Positions 50,801-62,800 of a stretch of 64,000 bases of DNA are shown here, piece by piece (positions within the stretch are counted from its first letter, which is position 1; each line of letters opens with the position of its first letter). This DNA is from Beta vulgaris subsp. vulgaris (lineage: Eukaryota > Streptophyta > Magnoliopsida > Caryophyllales > Amaranthaceae). The stretch spans positions 53,610,709-53,674,708 of the forward strand of contig NC_079202.1 in NCBI RefSeq assembly GCF_026745355.1. The letters are read 5' to 3'. The notes beneath the pieces are model-generated. The model saw nothing but the letters and a program-made list of their open reading frames with translations. It ran no database searches and had not been told where the DNA came from. The position numbers were made by a program, and so were the translations under genes.

Positions 50801-53800
50801 ACAAATCAAATCTGTGCATAATCCTAGCATTCGTTTTCTTCTGAAATTCTTGGGGAGTACTATTTTTGGGAGGTGGGAACCCAACACTTCTAGGACTGAG
50901 GAACTAAGTGCTCTTGGCACTTATCTTTGGCCTGTCACCATGACTATGCCGTTTGATCTTGCTATGCATTTATGCATCATCTGCATAAGATTTCTACGAC
51001 TTACCCCACTTTTGAGGAGGACGGCAGTGTCCGGTCCTCCGTACCTATTGTCATTGGGGGACTAGTCACCCACATCGCGTGTCATTTCGGCCATGTTGAG
51101 ATTCGGGCCAATGCTGTTCCTGGACCTACCTACCTCGACATTGACCACTTTCTCTGCGCCAAATACATTGTGTCTAGCGGTAGGCATTATAGGTGGATGA
51201 TTGCCACTCGGCAATCTATACTCCTCCCTAACCCCGCCTTAGTCCCGCTACCTATAGAGGATGCCGATTCAGGGAATGCCGCCCCACCTACCTATCTCCT
51301 CCCTGTTAGAGATGCGGCAAACCCACCTGAGAGTGGTCCTATTCCTGAGCCTCCACATGTATACCGTAGGCGAGAGCCCGCCCCCTTCATGCCCTCATCT
51401 TCTTCCATACCGTCCTCCTCTACCCAACCCCCTCCCCCTACTGCTGACTTCGAGGGGATGATGAGTGTGCTGCAGCGTATGGAACTGAATATGACTGCCA
51501 ACACTCAAGCTCTAGAGCGCCTAGAGCGCCGCGTAGACACCATCTACGATGACCAGCGCCTTGCTATGTTTGCAGGCTTGGTACGATCGCTCCGGCTGGT
51601 CCCCACCCCAGTTGGTATACGTGGAACCCCGCCTATGGCGGGGCTGGAGGGAGTGGCGCAGGCACCGGTACTCAAGATGCTGATGAGACCGCTGATGGTG
51701 CTCATGATTTTATGGCCGACTGAAGGTCGTGTTCCTTTCCTTCTCCGTGCTGCAATGTGGACATTGCCAAGTTCAGCTTGGGGGAGGATTTCCACTGTAC
51801 ATATGGTATTTTCTATCACTCTTTAGGTAGTTTACAGCTTTCGTAGTTTAGTTTAGCATAGTTTTTCTTTTGTGTGTTTTGTGTGTTGTTTTTCCTTTCT
51901 TTCTTTTGCTTTTTTTATTTTTTTCTTTGATGATTTGCTTGCGCTCCCGACCGGGCGGATTTTGCTCGACCGCCCGGTTGGAATTTCTTCCTTGGTCATT
52001 TTCACGTTTCTGAATTGCCCAGTTGGAGTTTGTTTGCGGGCCCGCCCGGGCAGATTTCGCCCGACCACCCGGGCGATGCCCAGTGCACATACTTTTCGCT
52101 TTAATCCGTTTTTCCATGTTCCTGCAGTGGTGTTCCACACATATGAAAATTTTTCACTCCAAAAATAAAATAAAAAAAATAAAATAAAATCAAAAGAAAA
52201 ATGAAAAAGTAGGAAATTGGGTTGCCTCCCAATAAGCGCTAGTTTTTAAGGTCATTAACTCGACCTCCTCTAATATCACTGAGGTGAAGGGATGGAGAGT
52301 ATGATGTCAACTTGCTCAGCAATGGGATCTCCAGTTCGGTAATGCTTCAATCTGTGGCCATTGACTTTGAAAGTGTCACCTTGTCGGTTCCAAAGCTCCA
52401 CTGAACCATAAGGAAAAACCTTGCAAATGAACCGGACCACCGCGAACGAAGTTTACCAGGAAATAGCTTCAGACGAGAATTAAAAAGAAGAACCAAATCC
52501 CCTTCTTTGAACTCTCGGCGCACAATTTCCTTGTCATGCCATCTCTTAGTCTTCTCCTTGTATAATCTAGAACTCTCATAAGCATCAAGACGAAGCTCAG
52601 CAAGTTGAAGGAGTCTCTTCTCACCCAGCGTTTGAGAGTCGAAATTGAGGCTCTTAATAGCCCAAAATGCACGATGCTCTAACTCAACAGAGAGATGACA
52701 TGCTTTCCCATAAACAAGACAATAGGGGGTGGTACCTATGGGGGTCTTGAATGTTGTCCTGTAGGCCCATAATGCATCATCAAGTTTAGCAGCCCAATCT
52801 TTTCGTGTTCGTGCAACCGTCTTCTCTAGGATAGTTTTGATCTCACGGTTGGAAACCTCCACTTGTCCACTAGTTTGGGGATGATATGAAAGTCCCACTC
52901 TATGATGCACCCCATACTTCTTAATCATAGCTTCAAATTTATTCTCCAGAAAATGCTTACCTCCATCACTAATCAAAACCCGTGGAATGCCAAAACGAGG
53001 AAAAATAGTTTTCTTGAAGAATCTACTAACCACACGAGCATCATTAGTTTGGAGAAGCAAGCGCCTCCACCCATTTGGAGACATAGTCCACAGCAACCAG
53101 AATGTACTTGTTCCCATAAGAGGAAGGGAACGGACCCATGAAATCTACGCCCCACACATCAAATATCTCCACTTCAAGAATAGTGTTAAGAGACATCTCA
53201 TTCCGACGGAAAGATTTCCCGTTCTTTGACATCGATCACAAGAATGCACATAATGATGAACATCCTTGAACAAAGTAGGCCAATAAAAACCACATTGAAG
53301 AATTTTCGCTGCAGTTTTATTAGTACTAGCATGGCCTCCACAAGGTAAATCATGACAATGAGATATAATAGAGGATACCTCATTTTCAGGAATACACCTT
53401 CTAATCACCCCATCCGCGCAAGACTTGTAAAGAAAAGGCTCATCCCAAAAATACCTCCTCACATCCTTAAAGAATTTCTTCTTTTGTTGAGATGAATATC
53501 TGCTGGGAATAGTGTCACTAGCCAAATAGTTGGCTATATCAGCATACCATGGGATCTCTGCAGTGGCTAAAGCTAGAAGCTGCTCATCAGGAAAAGTATC
53601 ATCAATTGGTAGAGCCTCATCACCCTCAGCATCCATAACAATTCGAGAAAGGTGATCTGAACAACATTTCAACACCCTTCTTGTCTCGAATCTCCAAGTC
53701 CAACTCTTGTAACAACAAAATCCACCGAATCAAACAGGGCTTAGCATCCTTCTTGCTCATCAAATATTTAAGAGTCGCATGATCAGTGTGAATTATCACC

Positions 53801-56800
53801 TTCGACCCCACCAGATGGGACCGAAATTTCTCCATCGCATATACCACTGCTAACAGTTCCTTGTTGTGGCATAGTTCATCTGGGCCGGAGTAAGAGTCTT
53901 GCTTGTATAGTAGATGGCATGCAGTTTACCATCCTCCCTCTGACCCAATACTGCTCCCACTGCGTAGTCACTAGCATCGCACATAATCTCGAAAGGGAGA
54001 TTCCAGTCAGGCGATTGAATTATAGGAGCAGAAATAAGAGCGCTTTTAACCTGTGAAAAGCCTTACAAGCATCAGTAAACACAAGGGGACATCTTTGCCT
54101 AAAAGCTCAGTTAGAGGTCGAGCAATTTTGGAAAAATCTTTTATGAAACGGCGGTAGAATCCCGCATGACCAAGAAAACTCCTTACTCCTTTGACAGAGT
54201 TAGGATGTGGTAAACGCTCAATGACCTCATTTTTGCTTTGTCGACTTCAATGCCCCGATGAGAAAAATATGACCCGAACGACTCCTTGTTGCACCATAAA
54301 ATGACATTTTTCCCAGTTGAGAATCAAATTAACTTCTTTGCAACTATGGAGCACCTTTTGTAAATTAGCAAGGCAAACGTTAAAAGATGTTCCATAGACG
54401 GAGAAGTCATCCATAAATACTTCCATAGAGTTCTCAACTGGAAAAAATTGCCATCATGCAACGCTGAAAAGTGGCCGGAGCATTACACAGTCCAAATGGC
54501 ATCCTTCGATATGCAAAGGTGTCATAAGGACATGTGAATGTAGTCTTTTCCTGGTCACTTGGATGAATAGGAATTTGAAAAAAACCAGAGTATCCATCCA
54601 ACCAACAGAAAAAGGAATGTTTTACCAGTCTTTCTAACATCTGATCAATGAAGGAGAGGGGAAAATGATCTTTTCGGGTAGCCTTATTCAATCTCCTATA
54701 ATCAATACACATGCGCCACCCTGTCACAGTTCTAGTAGGAACTTGCTCACCCTTATCATTCTTGACAACGGTCATACCTCCTTTCTTAGGGACTACTTGA
54801 ACAGGGCTAACCCACTTACTATCTGAGATAGGGTAGATTATACATGCATCAAGCAATTTAAGAACCCCTTTCTTGACTACTTTCATCATATTTGGATTAA
54901 GTCTTCGTTGAGATTCTATAGAAGAAGCATGTTCGTCCTCAAGAATGATTTTGTGCATACAAAGGGATTAATACCCTTAATATCATCAATGGTGTACCCA
55001 ATGACATTCTTATATTGCCTTAAAACAACGAGCAATTTTTCAATTTGAATGTCATCAAGCTCAGAATTAACAATAATAGGGTATGTATCATTGGGACCCA
55101 TGAATACGTATTTCAAAGTAGAAGGAAGAGGTTTGAGTTCTACCTTAGGAGGCGTAGTACTCTCCTTAGTTTCCTCTGAATGCAACAACTTCGTGAGAGG
55201 CTTTTCAGATGCAATAGCTCGTGTCTCCTCTAGAAGTCTCTTGTATTCCCTTGTCTCCCAATCTTCCTCATCAGCACTACCCATCAAGATCGTTTGTAGC
55301 GAATCATCAAGTTGCAGATTAAAAGCCTCGGCTTCTATCACCTCATCAAGAGCATCCACTCTATAAACAGTTTCTCCCATAGAAGGAGAAGTCATGGAAT
55401 TGCGAGTGTGTACTCCATCTTCTATCATACTTCAAAAGTGATTTTACCCTTCTTATGTCATAATGGCTCAGCAGTAGCCAAAAAGGGTCTCCCAAGAATA
55501 TGGGAACTTGTGCATCCTCCTTCATCTCCATAACGACAAATCACAGGAATAAAGAATTTACCCACTCGAAGAGGAACATCTTCAAGGATACCAAGTGGAA
55601 ACTTCACTGTCCTGTCAGCTAGTTGTAGAGAGATGCGTGTGGGTTTTAGTTTGCCCATGTTGAGTTGCTTGCAGATAGATAATGGCATGAGACTAACACT
55701 AGCCCCAAGATCACACAAAGCATTCTTGATAGCAATATCTCCAAGCTTGATAGGAATGGAATAGCTGCCCGGATCTCCTAGCTTTTCGGAAGCTTATTCT
55801 GCAAAATAGCACTACACTCAGCAGTTAGTGAAACAGTGACATTTTCTTCAATTTTTCGTTTGTTAGAGAGCATGTCTTTCAAAAACTTAGTGTAGGAAGG
55901 CATCTCAGATATGGCATCCAAGAAAGGTATGTTGATGTGTAGCTTCTTCAAGATGTCGAGGAACTTCCCATATTTCTTTTCAAGTTTTGCCTGTGTCAAT
56001 CTTTGAGGGAACGGAACAGGTGGCTTGTATGGTGTAATAGGAATGACAGTGGGTTCCTCCTTCTCAGTCTTCTTAGCTTCATCTTCCAAACCCGTTTTCC
56101 CTTAGAACTTTTTCACTCAACTCTATAACCTCTTTTGCAGTGTTGTTTTGCTCAGTTACCCTCCTTATAGGCTCTTGCAGTTCTTTACCGCTCCTCAATG
56201 AAATGGATTGATATGCCCCTTGGATTTGGTTCAGTTTGCCCAGGAAGTTGGCCTGAAGGTTTGAGAGGTGGCTTATTTGTTGGGCTAGTTGGGTCATCTG
56301 ACTCTCCATCAATTTATTATGAGCAGTGATTTGTTGGAGAGATTGTTGAAGAATTATATCTGCTTGGCTTGGTATTCAACTTGCTTGCCTGAGAGGAAGC
56401 TAAATTCTCCATGATAGTCTCAAGGTTGGGTCGAGAGGGATAATGATGAAGGGTTAAATGGTGGTCTTTGTTGGAAACCAGGTGGCTGGGAGTAGTTGTT
56501 TGTGGAGGTTGAGGTTGGTTATTTTAGAGGAAATTTGGGTGATTCTTCCAACCTGGGTTATAGTGTGTTTGAGTATGGTTGTTTTGTGGCCTTGTGTTTG
56601 TGTTTAGGAGGGCATTGACATGCTCAGTTCCTCCCATATTATTATATTGACACTCAGTAAAGGAGTGACCTTGCACTTCACAAATCTCACAAACAGTGCC
56701 TCGGTCCGTACTCAACTGATCAACTTTAGCTGCCAAAATTGCACAGTGTTAGTTAAAGTAGCAATAGCATCAACCTCATACTTACCTCCTTTTTAGGGGC

Positions 56801-59800
56801 TCGAGAGATATCTCCAGTCATTCAGGTAATTGTTGGCAGCCTATCATCCAACAATGTCTTCGCGGCTTCTGGAGTTTTTGCCATGAAAGTACCGCCAGAT
56901 GCGGCATCAATAGAACTTTGAACTTCATGCTTCAGACCATTGTAGAATGTCTGAATCAGCAATCACTCAGGAATACCGTGGTGTGGACACTGCCTTTGCA
57001 AAGCCTTGTATCTCTGCCATACTTCATAAAGAGACTCCAATTCATGTTGTTGAAAGCCAGATATCTCGTTCTGAACTTGGAAGTTCTCATAGGAGGGAAG
57101 AACTTGTAAAGAAAAGCCTTCTTTAGTTCTGGCCATGTAGCAATCTTCCTCACTTCTTCTTCTTTAAACCATTCCTTTGCTTCGTCCCTGAGAGAAAAAG
57201 GAAAAGCACAATACCGAATTAAATCATCAGAAACATTAGTTAATTTCAAAGTATTGCATTTTTCTAAAAAATTAGCCAAATGATCAGTAGGGCTCTCTTT
57301 GGGTGTTCCCGCATAAGAATCCTGTGAGATAAACTGGATGAATTGTGGCTTGAGCTCGAAATGATTGACAGCGGTTATCGGTCTGGTTATGGTGGTGGTG
57401 GTCTCATCGGGAATAGCATATTCCCGTAGAGACTTCGGTGGTGCTTCGTCGCCCATTGTTAGTTCTTGTTGTTGTTTTCTTCTTCGACCTCCTAATCTCC
57501 TTGCTGTAGCCTCGATCTCGCGATTAAGAGTAATCAGATCTTGCGAACCCTTGCTACGAGTGCGCATGCAACAAAAAGACTGAAAGAAAAGAGATCAAAC
57601 AGCAAATAGAGTGACAATCATCGAACAAAGACAATTTAGCTAAATAAATCAAAGATAAATTAATCTAATACCGTTAGTCCCCAGCAACGGCGCCAAAATT
57701 TGATAGGCGTGTCGCGCACCTAACAAAAGTAAATTCCTAACTAACCTCCTAACTATGTAGCAGGGCAAGTCAGGATCGAATCCACAGGGACAAACAGTAT
57801 CAAACACTAGGTATCTTGACTCAAATTAACTAAACAAGTGACAAACAAAGATGGAAGGGATGTTGAAATAAGACTAATGCTAAACTATGACAATCACTAA
57901 AAACACACGAGGTATATCAATTAATTAAAACATCTAGAATTAAGCATCACCACTAGCATGACCAATACTAATAATTTCCATCCAAATAAACATAATCAAC
58001 GGTTCAAGAGGAGTAATGCACCCTATAACTACCAAAGACCTCTCCCGAGTATCAATGGCTACTCTAAACAAGCAATCAAACCTACTCCCGTGGAATCATG
58101 CAAGAAAGAGACATTAAGCATAGCATTACAATTAAATTCCTAGCAATCCTATCAACTTATTCCCATAGAGATATTCATACCATTGATTGAATCAACAAAA
58201 CCATCTAGATTCAATTCCCATTGAAAACAAGATATATGGAGTCAAATCAAAATCATCTATCCCTAGTATGATAATGAACATAAGAACAATTCAATCAAAC
58301 AAGAACAATTGATCACATAAACATGGGATTAATGGAGGAATTCATGTATTAAATCATTGCTAGGGTTTAACTTAACCCTAGATTAATAGACTACTCACAC
58401 ATAATTGAAATAACAAAACAAATAATAAACAAATTGAAAGACATAATGATAATGAAGGAAAGAAGAGATTAAGAAAACTTAGTCTTTCCTTGAAGGAATC
58501 AAAGCGTAGTAATCAATGTTCAACAATGGAGTAAACTCAAAAGCTCTCTAAAAAGTTATAAAATGTATTGTCTAGTAAAAAGGCGTCGTTTTTAACTCTA
58601 AGAAAATAAGTATTTATATGTCTTGTAAAAGTGGCGCAACACGCGCTTAAAACGGCCCAAAGATCGTCTCGCCCGACCGGTCGGGCGGATTTCGCCCAGT
58701 CGGGCGGTCGTCAGGTCTGATGCTTCTTCGTCACGCCTGGTCGGGCGCCTTTCAGCATAATTATCCTTCGCCTCGCCCGACCGCCCGGGCAGATTTCGCC
58801 CGGTCGGGCCCGCAGATGAAAATGGCTGGCAGCTTAACTTTTCTGAAATTTGACTAAGTAAAGTTCGCCCGACCCACCGGGGCGGATTTCGCCCGGGCGG
58901 GCGCGGGAGCAATTTTCTCTTGGACTTCGCTTCTGATTTCTTGGCCAAGTAAAACTCGCCCGGTCGGGCGGTCACCAGGTTTTTAGCCCAATGTGAGATT
59001 TTCGCACGTCCCGACTTCTTGTCTCATGTAGCGATATCAAGGATTAGGAAATGCACCAAAATATGGTTATTCCTACAAAAGTCAATCTGGAAACACAACC
59101 ACACTACAAGACACACATTAGTACTAAAAAGGGCTCCGAAGAGCGCAATTAATACCAATAATTCATGGGAAACGGGGTAAAATTCTATATAAAATAGACA
59201 CATCAGTTTCCAACCAAATAGCAAAGCACACAATAAACAAGAGATTATCTCAGGAAATAAGGGGAAAATACCAAACTTGTATTAGGAAATCTAGGTAATC
59301 TCTCTATTTACAAGCTAATTACTCTTTGAGGGGTGATTCTTCTGCACTATGTGTTTACTGTCACCAATTTTCTACACCAGTCTCTCTCCTCTCCTCTCCT
59401 CTCCTATTTATTGCCAATTACTCTACATAGCTTGTAGCATAATATTCCTCCAACAGAATTCCCCACTAGATTGCCACACTTTCTCCATCTTGTAACCAAC
59501 TTCTGACATAACCATTTCAATTATGTTTTCCAAACTTCATCCTTGGGATACCTTCTAGAATATGTGTGCACAATATGAGGTAGTGGGCTGATACATAGCA
59601 CAACTCGAGAGTTTAGGCGAAGTCGAAGTAAAATTGAGTTCATTAAGTGTCAATTTTGTACTCAAAGAAGGTCAAATGAGGATATGGTGACATTAGGTGG
59701 TAAAGAGGTCCCCTAAGTAAGTGTTTTAAGTACGGTGGGTCAATTTTTAACATGAAGGAAAATGCTGACCAAGATGTGACTCATAGGACCTTAAGTGATA

Positions 59801-62800
59801 GAATTCGAAATGCGGATATTTGAAGAAATGTGGGAGTTATGTATATTGAGAATAATATAAGAACAACCAACTAAATTGGTTTAAGCATGTGTCACATCGT
59901 CCTACAGATGCATCGGTGATAAGTGGCGATATATGGGGATATGAAACAAGTCCAAGGAAGTAAAAAATGACTTGGTTGTAAAATGCTTTGAAGGAAATGG
60001 TTGTTAGTAGTGCATATATAGGACAAGATGAAAGTGAATGTACGACAGGATATAACTTTTTGGTTCACATAGCCTCCCCCATGATTTGAGATCAAGGCTT
60101 GGCATTATTGTTGTTGCTTCCTTGCACTCTTTGATTTGTGACTTGTAGCATCAGGATTTTTTTTTTCCCTATATTGATCTAATTTGGAATGTGAATGAAA
60201 AAAATAATATGAATCTCTAATTGTGTTTATGGGTAAGTATTTTGATGAATGGTGCTGTATATTGTAATGTCTACGTAGGTGGCCCTTCTGAACGGTGTAA
60301 CAATGGGTGGTGGAGGAGGTGTCTCAATTCCTGGGACATTTCGGGTTGCAACAGACAAAACTGTGAGTGTTTACCTTTGTATTAAGCTTCCTGAATTCTG
60401 ATTGCTGATTCTTCGTCACTTTTTGGAGTAAGATGTATGTACTTGATTATGTCTTAGTAAATAATATTAACAAAGAAACAGAAAGAAGATATCTTTTGTG
60501 ACTTTGTTTTTATTTGTCGAATGATTTGAATTACGAGGTATCTGGAGAAGCATGATAGACCTCAAGCTGCTTTCAATTTTATAATATACTCCCTCCGTCC
60601 TCTATTAGTTTACCCCTTTCTTTTGCACAAAGTTTTAGAAGAAATAATGTTGTGGATCATAGAAAGAAAGAGAAACTTTGTGGTCCTATTCCAAAAATAG
60701 CAAAAAAAAGAAAGGGGTAAATTAATAAGGGACACCTTTAAAAGGAATACGGGTAAACTAATAGAGGACGGAGGGAGTATCTAGCTTAGAACTGCAGAGC
60801 AGATTTGCTGCAGTTTCGTTTTGTATTGATGTCTGCATTGTTCTGGCTCTTTTTCTGTATATTAACTCCCAAGTCTTTTTTCTTTTTGTTTCCTCATTGT
60901 GGATCTCAGGTCTTTGCCACCCCAGAAACTATGATTGGTTTTCATCCTGATGCTGGAGCCTCTTTCTACCTTTCGCATTTACCTGGCTACATTGGTAATA
61001 TCAGTTAATATATTTTGTAATGCTTTTTCCAAATTTTTGCACTTTCTCACGTTGCATTTGCATTCACTTAACATCTCTTTCCAGTGTTACCTGATGCGCT
61101 ATCTAATTTGCCTTTTGAATCTGCAATTCACCCAAATTGGGCCAATAATAAACCAAAACGACCATTCGCCTGTCTCAATTCGCAATTTGGGGGGTGGGGG
61201 GGGGGGGATTAGCGAATTAGGTAACACCGTCTCTTCCTTATACCCTCTTTAGTGGAAGTGTGGTTACTTTACTATTTTTTTGCCTTCATATCGAGGAATT
61301 TACTTATGATTTTAGACCAATGGAAGTTCTGAGTTGCTGAAAATACTCGGAAAGTCTCTGTAAATTCTTAACTTTTTTATTCTTGTTGGGATTGAACTCA
61401 GAAATTGGTCAAAAAGAGTTCTACGATCTAATAGAAGAAAAAATGATGACAATCTAGCATCTTCCAGAACCTGCTCCATATATTATTTATAACTTAATCT
61501 GCAATTCTTCATTGCATATAGTAGTCATCTTAGAGCTTTCTATCTATAGTTGGCTTAAAGTCTTCTGCAGTTCAACGAGCACCTTATATTTTTCATATAT
61601 GAGAGAATATGGACTGATTTTTCTTTTCCTTAATTTGGAACCTATGGTGGTCAAATCCTCCACAGCTTTTCTGGCATACATTATGCATAAATGAACATCT
61701 TTTGTTGTTAATGAGGCTCATGGACTGGCTTCAGCTCATAAGTAGAGTAAGCAAGCCAAGCACGCGACACTTTGTATATGCAGCTGTTAAGGTTTTCTGA
61801 GAATTAGGATCTCCCATTAAGTTTGTCCTACAGGACTTGTTATTTGAATCTATGTCAGCTTGAGTTAACCAGACACATCTTCACATTGTGATTCAGCTTT
61901 TGCATTATGTTACCTGTGCATCTCTTATATATTTTTATATCAAAAGATAATTTTGCTAATAAACGTTTCCTGTATAGGAACTTTGTTTTCAAATCCTGCT
62001 TTGGCCCTCCAACATACAATTTACTTCTGCTGGCCGGTGGGCCTACAACAGCATACATCTATATGACTCCGTGTTAATTCTTAGTAAATGAGATTGTCAT
62101 TGCATTGTCAAGTTAATATGGTACTCACTGAGATTTTTTTTTTTTTTTTTTCCTTTTTCCCTGTAGGAGAATACTTGGCCCTGACAAGTGAAACACTCAG
62201 TGGTGCTGAAATGCTTGCTTGTGGGCTTGCAACACATTATTCACTTAGCGCCGTCTGTTCTATTGAATGTTGTTCCTGATGCTGTGTTCTTCCTGTCAGT
62301 GATGCAAATACTCACTATTCTCTTTTGAACTCGACAGAAGCTTCCGCAAATAGAAGAACATTTGTACAATCTTGTCACCGATGATTTTTCTGTTATTGAG
62401 AGATCCCTACAGGAGTTTGCTGACATTGTATCACCTGATAATATGAGTGTCCTTTGCAGGTTTGGTTTATTTTGTGAGTTCTGATCTGTGGCTTTTAGCA
62501 TTATTCATGGTTATAAAGCATTATACTCGTAGGGACTTTGAGATCTATATAGTTTTGAGTCTTTCTCTTGGATTAATTAATTCTCTAGGAACAAATAGGT
62601 GAAAAATAAGATGCCAGAAGCAGGGGGGTTTCATGCTCTTCTTGATCTTCACTGTATCTATGGGAAGTAGGAGCTTAATAGGTGTCCCCATCGAAGAAGG
62701 GGTAATAACTTTGATTGCCCCTTTTCGACACTGATTGTGTTTGATTGGCTTAACAAACGAAAAGGTCGATTGCTTCTCGCTGGCTTCAAATTTATCTCAT

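Larger units (their letters stand above)
45440..59205 (-). mobile_element. Athila-lineage Ty3/gypsy LTR retrotransposon, 13.8 kb, degenerate
   Basis: LTRs of 1,495 and 1,505 bp, a perfect GTTTC duplication, a tRNA-Asp primer site and minus-strand gag-pol of Athila type. The long region downstream of pol carries an ATHILA ORF-like gene twice, once in each orientation. LTRs differ by several substitutions and indels, so the insertion is older than the Tat and chromovirus copies. It sits in intron 5 of the hydrolase-like gene, inside a solo-LTR-like sequence that lies inside an RTE LINE. Confidence 0.92.
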
